From Treponema sp. (GTDB taxonomy: Bacteria > Spirochaetota > Spirochaetia > Treponematales > Treponemataceae), in NCBI GenBank assembly GCA_017553635.1, contig JAFZKN010000014.1, positions 124,001 to 188,000 of the forward strand: DNA of 64,000 bases, given 5' to 3'. The notes beneath the pieces are model-generated. The model saw nothing but the letters and a program-made list of their open reading frames with translations. It searched no databases and had not been told where the DNA came from. How positions within the stretch are numbered: position 1 is the first letter of the stretch; each line of letters starts with the position of its first letter. Below, in pieces: positions 43,621 through 52,502 of the stretch. The position numbers were made by a program, and so were the translations under genes.

Positions 43621-45162
43621 ATGAAAAATTCTAAAAAATACATTATTTTATTTTCTGCAATATTATTTATTATCGCCGGGTGCACAAACAAAAAATCTCA
43701 AAATGAAAACATATTTCAAAATCAAGATAAAGTTGAGAGCTGTATAAATTTAACTACAACTGAAGAAAAAACATTCGAAGTAGATGATGACTATGATTAC
43801 GATTATGATTCAAACAATTCTTCTGATGAGAAATTTATAACAGAAAAAGAAGCAGAAAGAATTAATCTTGAAATTCACAAAAAAGTCCAGGATAAATTAA
43901 AAGATCCAACAAGTCTTTTTAGATTTGAAGAAAATTTTATAAACAAAGTAAATGCTTTAACAGATAAAATTCAAAATATACCAAATGATGAATTTAAAAA
44001 AATTTGTGAAGACGCTGCTGTGTCGGAAGGCAACGATGAATATAATCACTATATCTGGTATGATAAGGAAGGACGTCAGGTTCACTGGAAAAGGTGGGAT
44101 AATCTTGGAGAATCATGGACTTATTATGAACACTTTGATGAGGGTGTAATTCAATGTGAACTGATGGATTTTGGAACCAAGTATTATTCCGGATATGAAT
44201 TAAACGGAAATCAGTTTTATCACAAAAATGAGTGGGAAGATGCACACTGGTTTAAATATAATTCTAAGAAGCATATTATTTATGACAAAGATCCACAACA
44301 ATTAGAAAAATGGCTTTTATATGACGACAATGATGAATTACTTTATGTAAAAGGATCAGATGGTTCAGAATTTTATAATGAGGTTTATGAAAGCTCGAGA
44401 AACTTTTTTGGATTTAACACCTGGGCACATACAGAAACAAATGAAAAAGGGCAAACGTATACAGTAAAAAGAACTTTGTTTAATAACGGACATTATTATC
44501 TTTTCTATGATTCAGTAGATGATGCGTATATAAGAATTAATGATTGTGAATTAATTGTTCCTTTTTATATTCCAATACAAATCTATTTTTTACAAAAAGT
44601 CAAAAATGAAAGAAATGTTGAGCTTGTAGAAAATGCTGGAAATTATCAGACGTATTATAATTTTACAAAATCAGGTAATAAAATACTTCTTGATATCGAC
44701 GGCGATGATCAGGGAGAAATTTCTGATTACACATCTAAAATCGGGAAAAACAAAATTACAATCAGCTACTCAATTTTAAGAACATACTATGACTACATAA
44801 CAGAAGAAGCAATTGAGCAGGTAAAATTTAAATGCACAGAGGTTTTTTATAATGTTGATAAAGATTTATTATATAAGACAATTGTTAATCAGCTATATTA
44901 TTATATTTATAACAAAGACTCTGATAACAATCTAAAAGTTGTTAAAAATGAATATATTCCACATTTAAAAAAAGAAGAGCTTCGGATTGCACGAAATTTG
45001 ATTTATGCAAAAAACGGATACAAATTTAAAAGCACCGATCTGGAAAAGCTTTTTTCAAGCTTTGACTGGTATGATCCGGAATATTCAGATTCTTCGACAA
45101 TCAACCTCTCACAAAAAGAAATAGAACTTATCGAATTAATTCAGCAATACGAATCAATGTAG
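43621..45162 (+). CDS. YARHG-domain lipoprotein
   Basis: 513 aa. Lipoprotein signal: hydrophobic core IILFSAILFIIAG then Cys at residue 21 (IIAGC lipobox). An acidic stretch (DDDYDYDYDSNNSSDE) follows. The C-terminal about 60 residues, EELRIARNLIYAKNGYKFKS..., match the YARHG domain, an extracellular module of unknown role. The middle 300 residues have repeated aromatic beta-strand-like units (YDKEGRQVHWKRWDNLGESWTYYEHF). GGAAAG lies 5 nt upstream within a hairpin. Confidence 0.8.
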   Translation: MKNSKKYIILFSAILFIIAGCTNKKSQNENIFQNQDKVESCINLTTTEEKTFEVDDDYDYDYDSNNSSDEKFITEKEAERINLEIHKKVQDKLKDPTSLFRFEENFINKVNALTDKIQNIPNDEFKKICEDAAVSEGNDEYNHYIWYDKEGRQVHWKRWDNLGESWTYYEHFDEGVIQCELMDFGTKYYSGYELNGNQFYHKNEWEDAHWFKYNSKKHIIYDKDPQQLEKWLLYDDNDELLYVKGSDGSEFYNEVYESSRNFFGFNTWAHTETNEKGQTYTVKRTLFNNGHYYLFYDSVDDAYIRINDCELIVPFYIPIQIYFLQKVKNERNVELVENAGNYQTYYNFTKSGNKILLDIDGDDQGEISDYTSKIGKNKITISYSILRTYYDYITEEAIEQVKFKCTEVFYNVDKDLLYKTIVNQLYYYIYNKDSDNNLKVVKNEYIPHLKKEELRIARNLIYAKNGYKFKSTDLEKLFSSFDWYDPEYSDSSTINLSQKEIELIELIQQYESM

Positions 45163-45170
45163 TGTTTTTT

Positions 45171-45232
45171 AAGTGGAATATATGCATACACGCTTTAAAA
45201 CCCGTGGAATTTCTTATTGTTATATTCCACTT
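45171..45232. repeat. Inverted repeat between the lipoprotein gene and iorA2
   Basis: AAGTGGAATATA (45171-45182) and TATATTCCACTT (45221-45232), perfect 12 bp with a 38-nt loop. Possibly a terminator without a good U-tract, overlapping the next promoter. Confidence 0.5.
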
Positions 45233-45245
45233 TAATCGGTATAAT
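45217..45245 (+). promoter_or_regulatory. Promoter of the second iorAB operon
   Basis: TTGTTA (45217-45222), 17 nt, TATAAT (45240-45245), 38 nt before the start. Confidence 0.6.
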
Positions 45246-45283
45246 ATTTAAAAGTTTACAAACATTTAATTTTTGGAGTCTAT

Positions 45284-47050
45284 ATGAAAAGCCTTATGTT
45301 AGGAAACGCAGCTGTTGCGCGTGGACTTTATGAAGCCGGATGTTCAATTATATCCAGCTATCCTGGAACGCCAAGTACAGAAATTACAGAAGAAGCTGCA
45401 AAGTACAAAGAGATTTATTGTGAATGGGCACCTAACGAAAAAGTTGCAATGGAAACCGCTTTTGGCGCAAGCCTTGCCGGAAAGCGTTCTTTCTGCGCAA
45501 TGAAGCACGTTGGTTTAAACGTAGCGTCAGATCCGCTTTATACATGCAGTTACACAGGCGTTAATGCCGGAATGGTTATCGGAGTTGCCGATGATGCGGG
45601 AATGCATTCAAGCCAGAATGAACAGGACAGCCGCCATCATGCAATTGCTGCAAAAGTTCCGATGCTTGAACCGAGTGACTCTCAGGAAAGCCTTGAATTT
45701 GCAAAAACTGCTTACGAGCTTTCTGAAAAATTTGACACCCCTGTTTTAATTAAAATGTGCACACGCGTTGCACACAGTCAGAGCATTGTTGACTGCGGCG
45801 AAAGAAAAGAAAATGCCGTTAAGACTTATGAAAAAAACATCGCAAAATATGTAATGTCTCCTGCAAACGCAATTAAAAAGCATCCTGTAGTTGAACAGCG
45901 TACTAAAGATCTTACAGCGTGGGCAGAAACTTCTTCTGTTAATAAAGTAGAAAACAATAATTCTAAAATCGGAATCATTACACATTCAACTTCGTATCAG
46001 TATGTAAAAGAAATTTTCGGTGACAGTGTAAATGTTTTAAAGCTTGGAATGGTAAATCCTCTTCCAGTTGAACTGATTAAAAAATTTGCATCGGGCTGTG
46101 AAACAGTTGTTGTTGTCGAAGAACTTGATCCGATTATCGAAAATCACTGTAAGACAATCGGAGTTAATGTTCATGGAAAAGACATTCTTCCGATCTGCGG
46201 AGAATTCAGTCAGAACTTAATAGTAAAATGCTTTAAAGAAAGCGGAATCGCTTCTCTTTCTGATGCTGTAAAAAATTACAGTGGAGAAACAAAATTTAAA
46301 CTTGCAGAAAATGTTCCGGTAAGACCTCCTGTAATGTGTGCAGGATGTCCTCACCGCGGAATGTTCTATGCATTAAGCAAAAATAAAATTACAGTTCTCG
46401 GTGACATCGGATGTTACACTTTAGGAAGTGCCGCACCTCTTAATGCAATGGAAATGACATTGTGTATGGGAGCTTCTGTTTCTTCCCTTCACGGATTTAA
46501 CAAAGCATTAAAAGAAGAAAGCGAAGGAAAAACAGTTGCAGTAATCGGTGATTCAACATTCATGCATTCTGGAATGACATCGCTTGCAACAATTGCCTAC
46601 AATCAGTCTAATTCAACTGTAATAATCGTAGACAACTCGATTACAGGTATGACAGGTCACCAGCAGAATCCTACAACAGGAAAAAATCTTTACGGAGATC
46701 CTGCAGGCCGTGTTAATCTTGAAGCTCTTGTAAAGTCAATGGGAATTAACCGCGTTCGTGTTGTAGATCCATACAACATTGAGCAGTGTGAACAGGCTCT
46801 TAAAGAAGAACTAGCTGCAAACGAACCGAGCGTAATCATAAGCCGCAGACCTTGTGCGCTTTTAAAAGAAGTAAAACATCCTGGACCAATTTCTGTTAAT
46901 CCGGATAAATGTAAGTCATGCAAATCATGCATGAAGATTGGATGCCCTGCAATTTCCATGAAGGATGGAAAGGCAAAGGTTGATGATACACTTTGTGTAG
47001 GCTGTAAAGTATGTACACAGATGTGTAAGTTTGACGCATTCAATGCGTAG
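45284..47050 (+). CDS. iorA: Indolepyruvate oxidoreductase subunit alpha, second copy
   Basis: 588 aa, same architecture as the 9148-11016 protein: pyrimidine domain (GNAAVARGLYEAGCSIISSYPGTPSTEI), TPP domain (PPVMCAGCPHRGMFYAL, GDIGCYTLG, AVIGDSTFMHSG) and a ferredoxin domain with CKSCKSCMKIGCP and CVGCKVCTQMC. The last Cys is followed by Lys, not Pro. It lacks the Ser/Ala linker of the first copy. GGAG precedes the ATG. iorB follows; no paaK is nearby, so it may serve a different 2-oxo acid. Confidence 0.9.
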   Translation: MKSLMLGNAAVARGLYEAGCSIISSYPGTPSTEITEEAAKYKEIYCEWAPNEKVAMETAFGASLAGKRSFCAMKHVGLNVASDPLYTCSYTGVNAGMVIGVADDAGMHSSQNEQDSRHHAIAAKVPMLEPSDSQESLEFAKTAYELSEKFDTPVLIKMCTRVAHSQSIVDCGERKENAVKTYEKNIAKYVMSPANAIKKHPVVEQRTKDLTAWAETSSVNKVENNNSKIGIITHSTSYQYVKEIFGDSVNVLKLGMVNPLPVELIKKFASGCETVVVVEELDPIIENHCKTIGVNVHGKDILPICGEFSQNLIVKCFKESGIASLSDAVKNYSGETKFKLAENVPVRPPVMCAGCPHRGMFYALSKNKITVLGDIGCYTLGSAAPLNAMEMTLCMGASVSSLHGFNKALKEESEGKTVAVIGDSTFMHSGMTSLATIAYNQSNSTVIIVDNSITGMTGHQQNPTTGKNLYGDPAGRVNLEALVKSMGINRVRVVDPYNIEQCEQALKEELAANEPSVIISRRPCALLKEVKHPGPISVNPDKCKSCKSCMKIGCPAISMKDGKAKVDDTLCVGCKVCTQMCKFDAFNA

Positions 47051-47079
47051 AATAAAATTGAAAGTGCAGGTGGTTTAAA

Positions 47080-47655
47080 ATGAATTTAACTAAAAACATA
47101 ATGATAGTCGGAGTTGGCGGACAGGGCGCTTTACTTGCAAGTAAGACACTTGGACAGGTTCTTCTTGATGCAGGCTTTGATGTTAAAGTAAGCGAAGTTC
47201 ACGGAATGAGCCAGAGAGGTGGTTCGGTTGTAACTTATGTACGCTACGGAGAAAAGGTTTACAGTCCGATTGTAGATAAAGGTCAGGCAGATTTTATCGT
47301 TTCGTTTGAACAGCTTGAGGCAGCACGCTATCTTGAATTTCTTGCACCGGACGGACAGGTTGTTACAAATACTCAGACAATTGATCCGATGCCGGTAATT
47401 ACAGGAGCAGCAGTTTATCCTGAAAACGTAATTGAAAAGCTTAAAGCAACAGGTGCAAAGGTTGATGCGCTTGACTGTCTTAAGCTTGCAGAAGAAGCAG
47501 GAAGTGTAAAGGCAGTAAACATTGTTTTAATGGGACGTCTTTCTAAGTACATGGACTTTAGCGAAGAGTCATGGCTTAAGGCAATTGAAAAGCTTGTTAA
47601 ACCTGCATTCCTTGAAATTAATAAAAAAGCATTTAAGCTTGGCCGCGACGCATAA
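47080..47655 (+). CDS. iorB: Indolepyruvate oxidoreductase subunit beta, second copy
   Basis: 191 aa, GVGGQGALLASKTLGQVLL and GMSQRGGSVVTYVRYGEKVYSPIV. Partner of the preceding subunit, 29 nt downstream, AGGTGG before the ATG. Compared with the copy at 8568 it has the same length and motifs but is clearly divergent, so the two pairs are old paralogues or were acquired separately. Confidence 0.9.
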   Translation: MNLTKNIMIVGVGGQGALLASKTLGQVLLDAGFDVKVSEVHGMSQRGGSVVTYVRYGEKVYSPIVDKGQADFIVSFEQLEAARYLEFLAPDGQVVTNTQTIDPMPVITGAAVYPENVIEKLKATGAKVDALDCLKLAEEAGSVKAVNIVLMGRLSKYMDFSEESWLKAIEKLVKPAFLEINKKAFKLGRDA

Positions 47656-47669
47656 GAAACGCACACAAT

Positions 47670-49184
47670 ATGAAAGAAAAAGAAAAAAGTTTTTTAACGG
47701 CAGGAATGATTGTATTCCTGCTGTCATTGTTGTTTGTCCCGGAAATGATTTCAAAAAAGAGGGCAGCTTCTCATTCTGGATGTGTAGCATATAGTGGAAC
47801 AATCAACAGATTTGAATTATATGAATCGTCAATAAAAGAATACGGACTATTTAATAATCTTAAAAAAGAAATTACATTTAACAGCGATACAGAATTTAAT
47901 CTTTATATCGGACAAAGCAGAACGTTAACAGGTTTTGCAAATTATCATGTATGTCTTTCTGTAAAAGCAGATAACAGAAGATATCGCTTTATTGAATTTA
48001 TAAATGAAGAAGAAGTATATAATTATTTTTCAAGAAAGCGCGGAACTTTTAAAACATCAATAAATAAAAATAATTCAGAAAAACTTTTTAACAGAAAATT
48101 TGAAAAACTTCCGAAAACAATTCAAAATGCATATATAAAATTTTTCGGTAAGGAAGAAGTAACAGAGCCGGAAGTTACAATTACTACAGGCTTTACACTC
48201 GATGACAGACCTTTAAACTCACTTTACGAATTGTCAATAAAATATCCTAAAATCGGAATCTATGCTGAATGGCGAGAACCGTTTGTAAATAATCATTTGT
48301 GCAAATTTGAAATTTATGACGGTGATGAAAATTTAATCTGTTCTGAAGAAAAAGAAACCATCAACAAAGAAGACCGTTCTTATATATGTTTTTCAAACTG
48401 GATAAGTTTTTTAAAACACAGACCAGGCAGATGGCAGATAAAAATTTATTCAGATGAGAATCTTATTTCAGAAAAAACAATAGATGTAAAACCTTTTTCG
48501 GACATTTATCCATTTGATGATGATTTAATTGTTGCAGTAGAAAAAAATGATTACAACAAAGTACGTTATCTGATTGAATCTGGACGAAATGTAAACTCTG
48601 TTGATTATTATCAGACTTCGCTTTTAAGAATTGCAGCAACAAAAGGATACACTAGAATTGCAGAATATCTGATTGAAAAAGGAGCATCTCTCGATCCTGT
48701 TGATAACTCCGGAATGACGGAGCTGATGCTTTATTCTGCAATCGGAGATATATCAAAAGTAGAAAAATTGATTCATGATGGAAGTAAAGTAAACTACGGA
48801 GATATCTATAAGGAAACGCCGCTTTATTACGCCGTCATGGGAAACCAATATGCAACGACACAGATTCTTATTTCTAACGGTGCCGAAATAGATTATTGTA
48901 ACGGACAGATTACTGCATTATGTGAAGCATGCAACAACGGAAATATTGATATTACAAAGCTTCTGCTTGATAACGGAGCAGATATTAACAAACCGCACAG
49001 TCAGGGAATGACACCTTTAATGAGGGCAATAGGTTCTGGAAATACGGAGCTTGTAAAATTCCTCATAAAAAACGGCGCTGATGTAAATAAGAAAAGTGAT
49101 AATTATACACCGCTTGTTTTTGCAGAAAGGTTTGCTAAGGACGCGCAAATGCGGGAAATAATATATTCAGCCGGTGGTCGGTAA
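47670..49184 (+). CDS. Ankyrin-repeat membrane-anchored protein
   Basis: 504 aa. One N-terminal hydrophobic segment (FLTAGMIVFLLSLLFVPEMI) anchors or secretes it. Residues 30-280 are not recognised. Residues about 285-500 are six ankyrin repeats (for example DNSGMTELMLYSAIGDISKVEKL, SQGMTPLMRAIGSGNTELVKFLIKNGADVN). Starts 14 nt after iorB with no clear ribosome binding site. It probably binds proteins outside the cytoplasm or at the membrane. Function unknown. Confidence 0.8.
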   Translation: MKEKEKSFLTAGMIVFLLSLLFVPEMISKKRAASHSGCVAYSGTINRFELYESSIKEYGLFNNLKKEITFNSDTEFNLYIGQSRTLTGFANYHVCLSVKADNRRYRFIEFINEEEVYNYFSRKRGTFKTSINKNNSEKLFNRKFEKLPKTIQNAYIKFFGKEEVTEPEVTITTGFTLDDRPLNSLYELSIKYPKIGIYAEWREPFVNNHLCKFEIYDGDENLICSEEKETINKEDRSYICFSNWISFLKHRPGRWQIKIYSDENLISEKTIDVKPFSDIYPFDDDLIVAVEKNDYNKVRYLIESGRNVNSVDYYQTSLLRIAATKGYTRIAEYLIEKGASLDPVDNSGMTELMLYSAIGDISKVEKLIHDGSKVNYGDIYKETPLYYAVMGNQYATTQILISNGAEIDYCNGQITALCEACNNGNIDITKLLLDNGADINKPHSQGMTPLMRAIGSGNTELVKFLIKNGADVNKKSDNYTPLVFAERFAKDAQMREIIYSAGGR

Positions 49185-49185
49185 T

Positions 49186-49214
49186 TTGCAAAATCAGAAT
49201 TTAGGAATTATAAT
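49186..49214 (+). promoter_or_regulatory. Promoter of the DUF2804 gene abutting its start
   Basis: TTGCAA (49186-49191), 17 nt, TATAAT (49209-49214), then 7 nt to ATG 49222. No Shine-Dalgarno. Confidence 0.68.
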
Positions 49215-49221
49215 AAAAAGT

Positions 49222-50295
49222 ATGTACAAGCGAGAAATAACCACTGCGCCGAAGAGGATTATTCAGAACGGAAAGCCTGTTTTCGGCACGTGGAATACAT
49301 TACCAGAAAAATTAGATATAAGCGGAGTAAGGGCTCCGTATCTTGGAATTCCTCTTCCAGCAATGTTTTCTCGTTTTAGAATTCGTGCACGTTTAATTTA
49401 TACGTTTGATTTCGCTGATTATCTTGGTTCAATTGATCTCTTTGACAATAAAATCCTGAATATGGCCGAAATTACACTCTGGAATAAAAAAACAAATCAA
49501 AAATATGTTTACAGACGTTTTCTGGGAATCCGTTTAAGACTTATTCCGCAAAAGCTTAACAGAGCAGTCTGCGTAAGTGCTGCAAAATCCCGGTACATAA
49601 GAATTGGCTGGGATCATAGCCAGGACCGTATTTCTATAAAGCTTAAAGGTAAAGGCGACAGCCTGCGGCCATATATCGACCTTTCATTTATCGGAAGATT
49701 TTCTAATCCCGCATCCGGCGAAATAATAAGTGTAAAACCGGCTCCGACAATGCGGCGCTGTTCTGCGACATGGTATGCTTTTACTCCGATAAAAGGCAGG
49801 TTGAATTTGACTCTAAAAACGGGAGATCTTCTGGAATCCTTTAGGGGTGACACAGAAGGACTTGGCTTTTTATTTGAAAACAGGGCCTATTATAAGTTCA
49901 TTACAAGTGGAGCAAATATTACTGCAACAGGAATAGTTGACGGTAAAAAAATAGGATTCCGTTTTTCGATGACTTCGCTTGATGCGGTGGACACAGATTC
50001 TTACAACGATGACATTTTATTTGTTGATGGAGAGACAACTGCAATGCCACCGGTAAATATTACGCATCCTTTCGGGCTTGCACAAAAATGGATTATCCAG
50101 GATATGGAGAGCATGATAGACCTTACATTTACGCCTAAAAATCTTCTTACACGCTCTTTAAATCTTATTGCGGTAAAGACGGACTACTGTACAATTTTCG
50201 GGACCATTGACGGAATTTTGCTTGATGGAAAAAGGAATAAAATTGTACTTAAAGACTTTCCTGGAATCTTAAAGAGAAGTAAACTTAGATTGTAG
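49222..50295 (+). CDS. DUF2804 family protein
   Basis: About 357 aa from ATG 49222; the upstream GTG at 49174 would lie before the promoter. DUF2804 proteins share this length and an N-terminal T-x-P-x2-I/L-N-G-x-P-x-FGTW start, as here (APKRIIQNGKPVFGTWN). RYIRIGWDHSQDRISIKLKG and RCSATWYAFTPIKGRL fit a beta-rich fold. Role unknown; related proteins look like tocopherol cyclase/lipid-binding folds, which I cannot confirm. A near-consensus promoter ends 7 nt before the ATG. Confidence 0.75.
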   Translation: MYKREITTAPKRIIQNGKPVFGTWNTLPEKLDISGVRAPYLGIPLPAMFSRFRIRARLIYTFDFADYLGSIDLFDNKILNMAEITLWNKKTNQKYVYRRFLGIRLRLIPQKLNRAVCVSAAKSRYIRIGWDHSQDRISIKLKGKGDSLRPYIDLSFIGRFSNPASGEIISVKPAPTMRRCSATWYAFTPIKGRLNLTLKTGDLLESFRGDTEGLGFLFENRAYYKFITSGANITATGIVDGKKIGFRFSMTSLDAVDTDSYNDDILFVDGETTAMPPVNITHPFGLAQKWIIQDMESMIDLTFTPKNLLTRSLNLIAVKTDYCTIFGTIDGILLDGKRNKIVLKDFPGILKRSKLRL

Positions 50296-50360
50296 GCGCG
50301 GGAGAGGGCAGTTGTAAAATTTTTGTAGATTTCTGCCGATAATGAAGGAGAGGAAATTTT

Positions 50361-52418
50361 ATGGAAGACGATTACGAATTTAAACCAAAGGCACCGCCAA
50401 AAGCAGTTTTTGAACCTGGAACACTCGAACAGACACGAAGGAACATTGGAGTTTTAGATCCTGAAGAAGCAGCAAAAATGACAAAGGTTTTAGGTGGAGA
50501 AATCTTTGTAGAAAAATCAGTTCCAATCGATTATTCAAAATTGCCGAAAAAAGCAATTACTCACAGAAGTCATTCTCGTGCAACCGGACAGACAAGTTCC
50601 TCATATTCTTCACCATCAAATTCTTCATCGTCAACATCTACATCATCGTCTAAAACAACGGAAGCAGCTAAGCCAGCACCAAAGAAAGCAAAACGAGTTG
50701 CCGATCTTCCTGTAATTTCTGCAAAAGATAATCAGATGATTGACAGACTTATGATGTCGAGCGAATACAATATCAAAAAGAATTATGGATTTTTAAATTT
50801 CCTGCGTCCCCTTATGAAAGACGGAACAGAAAAAGTAATTCCAGAATTTGTAGAAATTAACTGTAAGAATCATATTGATCACATCCAGAATTTTATTACT
50901 GTCATAAAAACAATGATTCAAAATTCGCCGGATACTTACAAAGCAAAAATATCAAATGAAACAGAAATGAAGTTTCGTTTTTTGAGAAAAGTTGCAACAT
51001 GGAATACACGCGATATAAAACTTGCTTACGTTGAATTTGAAAACGCGACTAAGACAACAATTCTTGTAAGCGAACTTGTTCCATTTGTAAAGGCAATCTA
51101 TAAACAGGTGATGACAGTTTATTATCTTGGTGATGCTGTAATAACACAGATAATAAAAGATATTTTTAATGATATAACAAAATATCCGAAAGCAAATAAA
51201 GAAAAATTTCAGATGCTTTCGCGCGAAGCAATAAGCGAATGGGTTTATATCCATGGACAGTGCTCTGCAGGACTTTATCCGCTTTTGATGAGAATGTGTG
51301 GAACTCCATTCTGTTATTATCCGAAATTCTTTACTCAGGAATTGAATACGATTTTAAATTTTGTCGGACTTAAAAAATTTGACATCCTTCTTCCTGAAAA
51401 AAAGAAATCTGCAGAAGAAATTGCAGCAGAAAGAAAAAAGATAGAAGATGAAAAAAAGGCAAAAGAAGCTGCAGCAAAACCTGTTGAAGAAAAAACAGAA
51501 ATGGTAAAGACAGGACTTAGACTTCTTGATCAGCTTTTCCCTAAAGCAGGATTTCTTGATATTGAAAACTTTCCTGATCTTTATCCATACTTTGAACCGC
51601 TTTATGAACTTGGAGAACCATTCTTATATCTTTCTCCAAATAACCCGATGCAGATTACAATTGTACTTATTAAAATTCTCGAAGACTTCTTTACTGCATG
51701 TCACAACATTAAATTTAATGTAGAAGCAAATCCTCTTCTTGCAGATAAGAGAGATTCTGTTCCAAATGCAATTAATGAATGGCCGGTTTACAGGGAAGAC
51801 AACTTTAATAAAAAATATTCAGAGGATTTAAAAATTCTCGTTAATCAGACATATACTCAACCAAATTTCCCGAGTTCGCAGTTAGGAAAAAAATCAATTA
51901 CAAATATCTACTGGCAGACAAAATATCTTTTCTTACCGAACTTTACATTCGAACAGCTTTTGCTTGAACGCCCTGTAAACGACAACAAGTATACACTGCT
52001 TTCGACACGGGTTGCTTATCTTCTTTCTGGATTTTCTGATTTATCACGTCAGGTGGGACTTGTTGATCCTCCAAATGGAAAGGTAAACGGAATAAATAAC
52101 CCATGGGAATGTTATCATTTTGATATTGAAACACCTGTTTCTAAGCGTCTTGATGTTTTATTGAACGCAAAGCAGAGAACAAATAATGTAACTGCAACAA
52201 ATGCTAACTTAATAAAATACATTACCTGTGTTATTGCTGTATTGAACTGGTGGATTAACGCAAAGTCAAGTCCTGCATATAAGGCAGATCCTAGAAAAAT
52301 TTTCAGAGTTTCAGAGACAGATGGAACACCGTTGTTCTCTGTTCCAAAACTCGACAGTCAGGATAAGCTTTTTGCAGAAGCGGTAAAAGAGGCTTATCAG
52401 AAAAAAGCGAAGAAATAA
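50361..52418 (+). CDS. Large soluble protein of unknown function
   Basis: 685 aa, GGAGAGGAA before the ATG (very strong). The N-terminal 110 residues are low complexity with a Ser/Thr run (SSSYSSPSNSSSSTSTSSSK) and basic patch, the middle is alpha-helical, and residues about 345-375 are a Lys/Glu/Ala-rich linker (AEEIAAERKKIEDEKKAKEA). No signal peptide, no membrane helix and no catalytic motif seen. I recognise no family. Strong translation signals suggest an abundant protein. Confidence 0.75.
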   Translation: MEDDYEFKPKAPPKAVFEPGTLEQTRRNIGVLDPEEAAKMTKVLGGEIFVEKSVPIDYSKLPKKAITHRSHSRATGQTSSSYSSPSNSSSSTSTSSSKTTEAAKPAPKKAKRVADLPVISAKDNQMIDRLMMSSEYNIKKNYGFLNFLRPLMKDGTEKVIPEFVEINCKNHIDHIQNFITVIKTMIQNSPDTYKAKISNETEMKFRFLRKVATWNTRDIKLAYVEFENATKTTILVSELVPFVKAIYKQVMTVYYLGDAVITQIIKDIFNDITKYPKANKEKFQMLSREAISEWVYIHGQCSAGLYPLLMRMCGTPFCYYPKFFTQELNTILNFVGLKKFDILLPEKKKSAEEIAAERKKIEDEKKAKEAAAKPVEEKTEMVKTGLRLLDQLFPKAGFLDIENFPDLYPYFEPLYELGEPFLYLSPNNPMQITIVLIKILEDFFTACHNIKFNVEANPLLADKRDSVPNAINEWPVYREDNFNKKYSEDLKILVNQTYTQPNFPSSQLGKKSITNIYWQTKYLFLPNFTFEQLLLERPVNDNKYTLLSTRVAYLLSGFSDLSRQVGLVDPPNGKVNGINNPWECYHFDIETPVSKRLDVLLNAKQRTNNVTATNANLIKYITCVIAVLNWWINAKSSPAYKADPRKIFRVSETDGTPLFSVPKLDSQDKLFAEAVKEAYQKKAKK

Positions 52419-52446
52419 GAAAAACTGAATATACTTTTGTAGGAAT

Positions 52447-52483
52447 AAAAAAAACACACGAAGATGGCTTCGTGTGTTTTTTG
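52447..52483. terminator. Bidirectional terminator
   Basis: ACACACGAAG (52454-52463), loop ATGG, CTTCGTGTGT (52468-52477), flanked by A and T runs. It ends the unknown gene and the convergent nfn operon. Confidence 0.88.
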
Positions 52484-52502
52484 TTATAATTATCTTTCCT
52501 GT

